From assembly GCA_963974125.1 (NCBI GenBank), contig CAXBCH010000021.1, forward strand, positions 1 to 64,000: a stretch of DNA of 64,000 bases, in the 5' to 3' direction. The translations under genes and the position numbers were made by a program. The stretch is from Haliea sp963974125. GTDB taxonomy: Bacteria; Pseudomonadota; Gammaproteobacteria; Pseudomonadales; Halieaceae. The notes below the pieces were generated by a model, which was given only the letters and a program-made list of their open reading frames with translations, ran no database searches and was not told the DNA's origin. Below are positions 53,735-61,391 of the stretch, piece after piece (position 1 is the first letter of the stretch; every line of letters begins with the position of its first letter).

Positions 53735-54963
53735 GCCACGTCTATATACTGGGCGGCGCCCAGACCGACTTCAGCCGCAACTGGGCCCGCGAGGGCCTGG
53801 AAATCTACGACCTGTTCACCGCGGTGCTGGCGGACGCCATCGCCGATGCGGGCATCGATCCCGCTCAGATCGAGGTGGGCCACGTCGGCAACTTCGTCGC
53901 CGAGCTGTTCGCCCGCCAGGGCCAGCTCAACGGCTTCTTCGGCCAGGCCTATCCGGAGCTGGCGTCGATACCGACCTCCCGTCACGAAGCGGCCTGCGCC
54001 TCCGGCTCCATCGCCATGCTCAGCGCCATGCGCGATATCGAGGCCGGTCACTACGACATCGCCTGCGTGCTGGGCCTGGAATACATGCGCAACGTCAACG
54101 GCAGGACCGGCGCCGAGTACCTCGGCACCGCTGCCTGGCAGGGCCACGAGGCCACCGACTGCGACTATCCCTGGCCGCACATGTTCGATCGCATCACCCG
54201 CGAGTACCAGCAGCGTCACGGCATCGACAGCGAGCACCTGGCGCGCATCGCCGAAATCAACTTTGGCAACGCCAAGGCCAACCCCAACGCCCAGACCCGC
54301 GAGTGGCAATTCCCACCCGGTTGTTTCAGCCAGGATGACGAGCTCAACCCAGTGATCGAGGGCCGGGTGCGGAAGATGGATTGCGGCCAGATCACCGACG
54401 GCGGCGCCTGCGTGATCCTCGCCAGCGAAAAGGCGGCGCGCGAGCACGCCGCGCGCCAGGGCCTGGCACTGGCGGACATTCCCCGGATCAAGGGCTGGGG
54501 CCACCGCTCAGCGCCCATCCTGCTGGAGCGCAAGCTGCAGCTGAGCGCGGGCCAGCCGCTGCTGTTCCCGCACATCCGGGCGATGATGGAAGACGCCCTG
54601 CGCCGGGGCGGTTTCCAGCAGATCACGGATCTGGACGGGCTGGAGACCCACGACTGCTTCTCGGTCACCGAATACATGGCCATCGACCACAGCGGCCTCA
54701 CCGCCCCCGGCGAAAGCTGGAAGGCGGTAACGGAAGGCCGCATCACCCGGGACGGGGACTTCCCCATCAATCCCAGCGGCGGCCTGATCGGCCTCGGCCA
54801 CCCGGTGGGCGCCACCGGCGTGCGCATGGCCCTGGACTGCGCCCGCCAGGTGACCGGCCGCGCCGGCGGCTACCAGCTGCCCAGGGCCGAGAACATGGCC
54901 ACCTTCAACCTCGGTGGCAGCGCCACCACCTGTGTCAGCCTGATTGTCGGAGTCGGTACATGA
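53731..54963 (+). CDS. SCP-x-type thiolase
   Basis: 410-residue thiolase-like acyltransferase. The nucleophile is C89 (EAACASGS); the other conserved elements are THDCFSVTEY and GLIGLGHPVGATG. The C-terminal NLGGSATTCVS form belongs to the SCP-x subgroup that acts on branched or ring-derived acyl-CoAs. The start ATG 53731 lies in the tail of the synthetase gene; the long frame before it is antisense-like and rejected. It overlaps thiolase 2 by 4 bases. Confidence 0.88.
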   Translation: MSHVYILGGAQTDFSRNWAREGLEIYDLFTAVLADAIADAGIDPAQIEVGHVGNFVAELFARQGQLNGFFGQAYPELASIPTSRHEAACASGSIAMLSAMRDIEAGHYDIACVLGLEYMRNVNGRTGAEYLGTAAWQGHEATDCDYPWPHMFDRITREYQQRHGIDSEHLARIAEINFGNAKANPNAQTREWQFPPGCFSQDDELNPVIEGRVRKMDCGQITDGGACVILASEKAAREHAARQGLALADIPRIKGWGHRSAPILLERKLQLSAGQPLLFPHIRAMMEDALRRGGFQQITDLDGLETHDCFSVTEYMAIDHSGLTAPGESWKAVTEGRITRDGDFPINPSGGLIGLGHPVGATGVRMALDCARQVTGRAGGYQLPRAENMATFNLGGSATTCVSLIVGVGT

Positions 54964-56162
54964 GAACCGCATTTATCTACGATGCCCTGCGCAGCCCGCG
55001 CGGACGCGCAAAAGAGGGCGCCGCCCTCAATTCCCTGACCCCGCAGGCGCTGTTGCAGCAGCTCTACGCGGCGCTGGTCGAGCGTACCGGTCTGACCCCG
55101 GCGGAGGTGGACGACGTCGTCCTCGGCTGCGTCACCCAGCAGGGCGAGCAGGCCGGGAATATCGCCAAGAGCTCGACCCTGTTCGCCGGCTGGCCCGGCT
55201 CGGTGCCGGGCCTGACGGTCAATCGCTACTGCTCCTCCGGCATCGACGCCATGGCCCTGGCGGCGCTCAAGGTCGGCGCCGGCCAGGCCGGGGTGACGGT
55301 GGCCGGCGGGGTGGAAATGATGTCGCGGGTACCGATGCTGTCGGACCAGGCCCGGGTGTTCACCGACCCCCAGTTTGCCGCCCAGTGCCGGATGCTGATG
55401 ATGGGCAATGGCGCCGACCTGATCGCCACGCTCCACGGCGTCAGCCGTGAGGAGGCCGACGCGGTCGCTGCGGCCAGCCAGCAGCGCGCCGCCCACGCCC
55501 GGGACCAGGGCTGGTTCAGCTCCATTGTGCCGATCACCCTTGAGGATGGCACCACGGTCAGCGCCGACGAATGCATTCGCGCCAATACCACCGCCGCCCA
55601 ACTGGCAGAGATGCCCGCCGTGTTTGCCAAGGCCGGCGCCGCCGGCATCGATGCTTTCCAGCTCGCGGGCTACCCGCAGTTGCAGCAGGTGGAGCATATT
55701 CACACCCCGGGCAACTCCCCCGCCATGGCGGACGGCGCCGCCCTGGTGCTGATTGCCGATGAGGCCTGGGGCGAGCGCAGCGGGGTGCGCCCTCGCGCCC
55801 GCATCGTGGCCAGCGCCACGGTCAATGCCGACCCGCTGCAGGTATTGAGCGGCTGCATTGAAGCCACCCGCAAGCTGTTGGCGGATCAGGGCCTGACTGC
55901 CGCGGACATCGACCTGTTCGAAATCCACGAAGCCTTCGCCGCCATCAGCGTGGTGGCCATGCGCGAGCTGGATATCCCCGACGACAAGCTGAACGTGAAC
56001 GGCGGCGTGATTGCGCTGGGCCACCCCATGGGCGCCACCGGCGCCATCATGGCCGGCACCCTGCTGGACGAGCTGGAGCGGCGCGACCTGCAGTGGGGCA
56101 TTGTCTCCGCGGCGGGCGCGGCAGGTACCGGTAGTGCGCTGCTGATCGAGCGGCTGCGCTAG
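54960..56162 (+). CDS. acetyl-CoA acyltransferase lacking the second catalytic Cys
   Basis: 400-residue thiolase. Nucleophile C91 (NRYCSSGID) and H355 (ALGHPMGATG) are present. The C-terminal CIGGGxG motif, whose Cys takes the proton in biosynthetic and degradative thiolases, is replaced by SAAGAAGTG (Ala at about 385). This suggests altered chemistry or substrate, but other residues might compensate. ATG 54960 is the start. It is last in the NMO-synthetase-thiolase operon and its end overlaps the convergent kinase gene by 4 bases. Confidence 0.87.
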   Translation: MRTAFIYDALRSPRGRAKEGAALNSLTPQALLQQLYAALVERTGLTPAEVDDVVLGCVTQQGEQAGNIAKSSTLFAGWPGSVPGLTVNRYCSSGIDAMALAALKVGAGQAGVTVAGGVEMMSRVPMLSDQARVFTDPQFAAQCRMLMMGNGADLIATLHGVSREEADAVAAASQQRAAHARDQGWFSSIVPITLEDGTTVSADECIRANTTAAQLAEMPAVFAKAGAAGIDAFQLAGYPQLQQVEHIHTPGNSPAMADGAALVLIADEAWGERSGVRPRARIVASATVNADPLQVLSGCIEATRKLLADQGLTAADIDLFEIHEAFAAISVVAMRELDIPDDKLNVNGGVIALGHPMGATGAIMAGTLLDELERRDLQWGIVSAAGAAGTGSALLIERLR

Positions 56163-57187
56163 CGACCAGGGGTGCCGGCGCCGCCCACGTTCCGAACCTT
56201 GAGCCGCAGCGCGTGCGGGTACAGGTTCCACATGGCCGGCAGGCAGCCGGGCTGCTCCCCGTCCAGGTCGACAAGGCCCGGGGCCGCCGCGGTGAGACGC
56301 ACTGACACCTGGCGCGCGCGATGGCGGGTTATCCGGGCATGGTGCAGATGGCTGCCGCGATAGATTCCGGGCAGCAGTCCCGGCAGCTGCCACCGGGGCA
56401 GATCACCCAGCACCACAACCTCGAACTGGCCGTCGTCGAGACGGGCACCGGGGGCAATCCGCATGCCGCCGCCGAAATACTCGCCATTGGCCACGACCAG
56501 CGCCAGCATGCGGCCGCGGATCTCGATGTCGTCGAGGCGCAGCGCCAGTTCCAGGTTCTTCCATCCGGCGAGGGCGCGCAGCGACGCGAGGATAAAGCTC
56601 AGCCGGCCGCCGCCGCCCTTCCAGCCGCGGTTGGCGAAGTGGACCACCCGGCCACTGAAACCGGCGCTGGAGATATTGATGAACAAGCGGGTGGCAAGTT
56701 CACCCCCGCGATCCAGATACCCGACCTGGCCGAGATCGACAGCGCGGGTCGCGCGCCCCGCCAGCAGCTCGATGTTCTCGCGCAGGCCACCTGAGAGTCC
56801 AATGCTGCGCCGGAAGTCGCTGCCCGTACCCAGGGGCACAATACCCAGCACCGCCCTGTCGCTCAGCGCTTGCGGAGCCGGTCCCAGCCGGTTGATCCAG
56901 CCCTGCTCGTCAAGGGCGTAACAGTCGTGCGGATCGGGCTGTTCGCAAAAGCCGTTGATCACCTCGTTCAGGGTGCCGTCGCCGCCGACGGCGACAACCA
57001 TCTCCCAGCCCGCGCGCAGGGCCTCGCGCGCCAGCAGGGTGCCGTGCCCCGGACCCTCGGTGAACGCATATTGCAGCTCCGGTATCCTGGCACGCAGCAA
57101 GCGCTCGAGCAGCGGCCATTGCCTGGCGACACTGCCGGCGCCCGCAGTCGGGTTGGCGACAACAAAGGTCCTGTAGTGTGCCGCCAT
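56159..57187 (-). CDS. diacylglycerol/lipid kinase family protein
   Basis: 342-residue DAGK-catalytic-domain protein (YegS/DgkB group). The nucleotide motif VVAVGGDGTLNEVINGF is at about residues 65-80, and PLGTGSDFRRSIGL follows. YegS phosphorylates phosphatidylglycerol-type lipids; here the lipid is unknown. The start ATG 57187 has a clear ribosome site region. It is convergent with the thiolase operon and 21 bases downstream of the PhoX gene. Confidence 0.87.
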   Translation of the reverse strand: MAAHYRTFVVANPTAGAGSVARQWPLLERLLRARIPELQYAFTEGPGHGTLLAREALRAGWEMVVAVGGDGTLNEVINGFCEQPDPHDCYALDEQGWINRLGPAPQALSDRAVLGIVPLGTGSDFRRSIGLSGGLRENIELLAGRATRAVDLGQVGYLDRGGELATRLFINISSAGFSGRVVHFANRGWKGGGGRLSFILASLRALAGWKNLELALRLDDIEIRGRMLALVVANGEYFGGGMRIAPGARLDDGQFEVVVLGDLPRWQLPGLLPGIYRGSHLHHARITRHRARQVSVRLTAAAPGLVDLDGEQPGCLPAMWNLYPHALRLKVRNVGGAGTPGR

Positions 57188-57208
57188 CCCGGTATGCCAT
57201 AGCGCTGG

Positions 57209-59239
57209 TCAGGCCCCTATCTTGCCACCATCATTCCGGGTAATCACCACCGTCGCCGAGCGCGGCACCGACTTCCCGCCACCGGGCCAGTGGCTGTCCA
57301 TCCGGCCCGCGGCGAAATCCTCCGCCGAGGTGCTGGCGCCCGGATGCTGCACGTTGATGAACAGGGTGGTCTGGTCCGGCGTGGTCACGCAGCCGGTGAT
57401 CTCGGCACCCGGCGGACCGGTGAAGAAGCGCCGCAGCTCCCCGCTGTCCGGATCGGCGGCCAGCATGGCGTTGTTGCCCATGGGTCGGTAGGGTCCCCGG
57501 TTCTGGTCCAGGTCCGAGATATCGGTCTGTATCCACAGGCGGCGGTCGGCGTCGAACCAGAGCCCGTCGGGATTGGCAAACAGGTTGTCGGCGTCCAGGG
57601 GCCTGCCCTGGAGGTCGCGCCCGCTATCGGGGCCCCCCGCCAGCAGAAACAGGTCCCAGGTGAACGTCGACGCGGCGTGGTCATTGCCGGCCTCGCGCCA
57701 GCGCACGATCTGGCCCATGACATTGTCCGCCCGGGGATTGGCACCCCCCGCCTGCCCGGCGCTGCGCCGGGTATTCTTGGTCAGGGTGAAATACACCTGC
57801 CCGGTACCGGGGTCGATAGCGCCCCACTCCGGGCGATCCATCGGTGTGGCACCCGCCACATCGGCTGCGCCGCGGGTATTGAGCAGGACATCCGCGAGGG
57901 TGGCAAAACCGTTTTCAGGACCGAGGCCGTTGACGCCGGGCGCCAGCGCCAGCCACTCGCCGCTGCCGTCACTGTCGAAACGCGCGGCATAGAGGGTGCC
58001 CTCGTCCAGCAGCGCGCCGCTGGCGCCGGCCGCGTGCCAGGGCCTGGCGGAGACGAATTTGTAGATGTACTCGAACATGGCGTCATCGCCGGAGTAGAGC
58101 ACCACCGGCTCCCCCTCCCGCACCGGCGCGAAAACCACACTTTCATGGGCAAAGCGGCCCAGGTGGGTGCGCTTGACCGGGATACTGGCCGGATCGAAGG
58201 GATCGACTTCCACCACCCAGCCGAAGGCATGGGGTTCATTGCGGTAGTCCTGCTGCGGGCTGTCGGCGCGCGGCGTGGCGTCAAAGCGCGCGTACTGGTC
58301 CGCCGCCTCGCCCGCATTGGCCGCCGCCAGGTGCCAGCGCCAGGCATTGAGGGGGCCGACCCCGTAGCGGGACAGCGTGGCGGGCATGTCGCCCTGGTCG
58401 CGCACGAAATAATAGCGCCAGTTCTCCTCACAGGTCAGGTAGGTGCCCCAGGGCGTGACGCCGTGGGCACAGTTGTTCAGCGTGCCGCGACCGCGCAGGC
58501 CATCCGGGCTGTAGGCGGTCTGCAGGCGCGGGTCGCCGCGCAGGGGGCCACTGAACACCATCGGCGTCAGCGCGGTGATGCGGCGGTTCAGGGAGTCCCG
58601 CAGCGGCCGCCACTGGCCATCGTCATCGCGACGGATACGCACAATGCTGACCCCGTGGGCATGCATTTCCTTCAGCACCTGGTCCGGGTCGCGGCTGCCG
58701 TCCGCGCGCAGGGGTACGTCGAAGCTGACCAGCCCCAGTCCCGCCGCGGCACGGTGCATCAGGCGCGGCTCGGCGTACTCGTGGTTGACCACCAGCAGGC
58801 CCTCGCGGGAGCTGCCCGCCAACGGGAAAAAGTGCATGCCGTCGTGGTGGGCACCCATCTGCATGGCCTGCTCGGCGCCGGTATTGTCGGGCGAAAATGC
58901 CGGATAGGTACCGGTCATCGGCTCACCCCAGGGCAACAGCACCTGTAGCCGGTAACCCGGCGGCACCACTGCGGTGTCCGCACGGCTGACGGGAACCGCC
59001 TCGAAGCCCAGCAACCCTGTGGCCCCATCCGAACCCTGCTGGCGCGCCCGCACAGGGCCCGGCAGACTGCCAAACAGGCTCGCGATTGCCAGCCCGAGAC
59101 CACCGCGGAGAATGGCCCTGCGCGGGTAGCGAGCGCTTGCAACCGTCTCAAAGTCGGGCTGCGCAACCGGTGTCCGGGCCGGTTCTTCGTTACTGATAAA
59201 CTCCGCATCGGCGGGGCCGGGGATGGCGGTTCCTTTCAT
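57209..59239 (-). CDS. phoX: PhoX-family (DUF839) alkaline phosphatase, Tat-exported
   Basis: 676-residue protein of the PhoX/DUF839 family, calcium- and iron-dependent phosphatases that release phosphate from organic esters. A Tat signal (RRAILRG, R40-R41, then LGLAIASLFGSLPGPVRA) directs folded export. The conserved VNHEYAEPRL, HGVTPWGTYLTCEENW, and GDD segments match the family. The start ATG 59239 has GGAG 8 bases upstream. No Pho box was identified. It is divergent from the TetR gene. Confidence 0.88.
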   Translation of the reverse strand: MKGTAIPGPADAEFISNEEPARTPVAQPDFETVASARYPRRAILRGGLGLAIASLFGSLPGPVRARQQGSDGATGLLGFEAVPVSRADTAVVPPGYRLQVLLPWGEPMTGTYPAFSPDNTGAEQAMQMGAHHDGMHFFPLAGSSREGLLVVNHEYAEPRLMHRAAAGLGLVSFDVPLRADGSRDPDQVLKEMHAHGVSIVRIRRDDDGQWRPLRDSLNRRITALTPMVFSGPLRGDPRLQTAYSPDGLRGRGTLNNCAHGVTPWGTYLTCEENWRYYFVRDQGDMPATLSRYGVGPLNAWRWHLAAANAGEAADQYARFDATPRADSPQQDYRNEPHAFGWVVEVDPFDPASIPVKRTHLGRFAHESVVFAPVREGEPVVLYSGDDAMFEYIYKFVSARPWHAAGASGALLDEGTLYAARFDSDGSGEWLALAPGVNGLGPENGFATLADVLLNTRGAADVAGATPMDRPEWGAIDPGTGQVYFTLTKNTRRSAGQAGGANPRADNVMGQIVRWREAGNDHAASTFTWDLFLLAGGPDSGRDLQGRPLDADNLFANPDGLWFDADRRLWIQTDISDLDQNRGPYRPMGNNAMLAADPDSGELRRFFTGPPGAEITGCVTTPDQTTLFINVQHPGASTSAEDFAAGRMDSHWPGGGKSVPRSATVVITRNDGGKIGA

Positions 59240-59346
59240 TCTCGCTCCTGCAATCCTGACTGCGCACCCTGGCAGACTCTAGCGCTTTATTATGACCAGC
59301 ATGTGACTCCCTGCGCCACCGCCGCGGTCACAACCGGTGGCAGCCC

Positions 59347-59375
59347 TTGACAGCCTGGCTCCGGACGTCTAAAGA
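59347..59375 (+). promoter_or_regulatory. promoter of the tetR-adaptor-RND operon
   Basis: TTGACA (59347-59352), a perfect -35, is 17 bases from TAAAGA (59370-59375), a partial -10. The predicted start near 59382 lies inside the operator and gives a 28-base leader. Confidence 0.6.
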
Positions 59376-59376
59376 T

Positions 59377-59390
59377 AGTAATCAATTACT
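59377..59390. promoter_or_regulatory. TetR operator
   Basis: AGTAATCAATTACT: 6-bp arms around CA, a perfect palindrome immediately after the -10 of the tetR promoter. It is the classic position for autorepression by the encoded TetR protein. Confidence 0.7.
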
Positions 59391-59409
59391 TCTTTTCTCG
59401 GGAACAGCA

Positions 59410-60027
59410 ATGCCAGCCAAGACTTATCTCTCCGCCGACGAGCGTCGTGCGCGCACCGTTGCCGCAGTCGTCGATATCTGTGCCAGGGAAGACCCTGCCC
59501 GCATTACCACCGGTAATATCGCCGAGCATATGCACGTCACACAGGGCGCGCTATTCAAGCATTTCCCCAGCAAGGACGCGATCTGGGAGGCGGTTGCCAG
59601 CTGGGCGGCAGAGCAGGTGATGTCGCGCCTCGAAGCGGCCGCCGCCGGCGCCGGGGACCCCATCGCGGCACTGGAAGCGATGTTCCACGCCCATATCGAT
59701 TTCATTGCCCAGCATCCCGGGGTGCCCCGGCTGCTCGTGGGGCAACTGCAACATGACCGCCAGACACCGGCCAGGCGGGTAGTCCGCTCACTCCTGCTGC
59801 GCTACCGCGAGTCTGTCCGGGACAGATTGGCTGAGGCCAGCCAGGGCGGCCTGTTGCGACCCGGGCTCGATATCGATGCCGCCGCCACCCAGTTCATTGG
59901 CACTGTCCAGGGCCTGGTCATGCAGGCACTGATGCTGGGGGACATGGCGCGCATCGGCGGCATGGCCGCGGGGGTCTTTGCCATCTACCTGCACGGCATC
60001 CGCAAGGACCCGGGGAGCACGCGATGA
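59410..60027 (+). CDS. TetR-family repressor
   Basis: 205-residue regulator. N-terminal HTH (about 10-55) contains ITTGNIAEHMHVTQGALFKHFPSKDAIW, the TetR recognition helix. The C-terminal ligand domain resembles CerR/AcrR-type regulators of efflux. ATG 59410 is the start; the frame to 59347 overlaps the promoter. It overlaps the adaptor gene by 4 bases, and the palindromic operator lies just upstream, so it is likely autoregulated and ligand-released. Confidence 0.92.
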   Translation: MPAKTYLSADERRARTVAAVVDICAREDPARITTGNIAEHMHVTQGALFKHFPSKDAIWEAVASWAAEQVMSRLEAAAAGAGDPIAALEAMFHAHIDFIAQHPGVPRLLVGQLQHDRQTPARRVVRSLLLRYRESVRDRLAEASQGGLLRPGLDIDAAATQFIGTVQGLVMQALMLGDMARIGGMAAGVFAIYLHGIRKDPGSTR

Positions 60028-61391
60028 AGCTGCCGCTCCCACAGGCCTTACGCCGCTCCGGCATCCTGCCGGGCCTGGTGGCGGGGCTGGTCCTCCTGGC
60101 CCTCTTTGTCGCCCTGCGCCAGCCACCGGTGCGGGATGCAGCCGCCACTGCGGCAACCCCCGTCAACATCATTGTCGCAACCGCCCTGGAGTTCCAGCTC
60201 GAGGCCCGGGGCCACGGTATCGCGCGCCCCGCGGAGACCTGGCGGGCGACAGCCAACGTCGCCGGCCGGGTGGTGGAACGGCATCCCGATCTGGAAAACG
60301 GTGCCCTGCTCCCCGCAGGTACACTGCTGCTGGCGCTGGACCCGAGCCGCTACCAGCTGGCGATCGCCGAAGCCCAGGGCCAACTGGCCAGTCTCGCCGC
60401 CGAATTCACGCAACTGGAGCGGGAGGAGGACAACACCCTGCGCCTGCTGAACCTGGAGCAGGAACGACTGGTGCTGTCCGAAGAAGAACTGGCCCGCATT
60501 GAGCGGCTCGCCGCCAGCGGTTCGGTTTCCAGCTCGCGGCGGGACGAGCAGCGCCGGAACACGCTGGCCCAGCGCCAGGCCGTCACCGTGCTCGAGAATA
60601 CGCTGGCGCTGCTGCCGGCGCGGCGCGAGATACTGGAGGCACAGCGGGACCGGAGCCAGACCCGGCTGGAGCAGGCCCGGCGCGACCTCGAAGACACCCG
60701 GTTCGTGGCCCCCTATGACCTGCGCCTGGGAGACATCCACGTTGAGCTGCACCAGCATGCGGCCCAGGGCCAGCAGCTGTTCCAGGCTGACAGCCTGCTG
60801 GCCGCGGAAGTCGAGGCGCGCATTCCCATGTCCTCGCTGCGGCGCCTGCTGGCCAGTGTCATCGTGCCGGACCCGCCCGACAATGCGCTGGATCTTGGCG
60901 AGCGCGTCGACTTGTCCGCCATCAGCGCGGAGCTGGCACTGGCCGGGGCACCGGAAGTGCGCTGGAGCGGGCAGGTGGTGCGCGTCGCCAGCGGCCTCGA
61001 CCCCGCCACCCGCACGGTGCGGGTAGTGGTGCGGGTGGCTCATCCCTACCGGGACGCCATGCCACCCGACCGACCACCACTGCAGCGCGACATGTACACC
61101 CGGGTCAGGCTGGCCGCGCCGAGCCCACAACCGCGCCTGGTGGTACCGGCGACGGCTGTGCACCAGGGCGAACTGTACCTGGTCGACAGCGACAACCGCC
61201 TGCGGCGCCGCACTGTCGATGTTGCCTTTGAACAGGGTGACCTGGCAGTAATCGGCGAGGGCCTGGCGCCGGGGGAGCGTATCGTGGTCGATGACCTGCC
61301 ACTGGCAATCGACGGCACACTGCTCGCGCCCCAGCGGGACGAGGCCCTGGAGACGCGTATCGCCGCCGCTGCCCGCGGGACGCAGTCGTGA
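60024..61391 (+). CDS. RND efflux adaptor (MFP)
   Basis: 455-residue periplasmic adaptor. A membrane anchor (LVAGLVLLALFVALRQPP, about 16-33) is followed by barrel-sandwich and coiled-coil parts (about 105-220, Gln/Glu/Arg rich, EREEDNTLRLLNLEQERL) and a C-terminal MacA/AcrA-like beta domain. It is longer than the left-hand adaptor. It overlaps the TetR gene by 4 bases and the permease by 4 bases (GTGA). Confidence 0.9.
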   Translation: MKLPLPQALRRSGILPGLVAGLVLLALFVALRQPPVRDAAATAATPVNIIVATALEFQLEARGHGIARPAETWRATANVAGRVVERHPDLENGALLPAGTLLLALDPSRYQLAIAEAQGQLASLAAEFTQLEREEDNTLRLLNLEQERLVLSEEELARIERLAASGSVSSSRRDEQRRNTLAQRQAVTVLENTLALLPARREILEAQRDRSQTRLEQARRDLEDTRFVAPYDLRLGDIHVELHQHAAQGQQLFQADSLLAAEVEARIPMSSLRRLLASVIVPDPPDNALDLGERVDLSAISAELALAGAPEVRWSGQVVRVASGLDPATRTVRVVVRVAHPYRDAMPPDRPPLQRDMYTRVRLAAPSPQPRLVVPATAVHQGELYLVDSDNRLRRRTVDVAFEQGDLAVIGEGLAPGERIVVDDLPLAIDGTLLAPQRDEALETRIAAAARGTQS

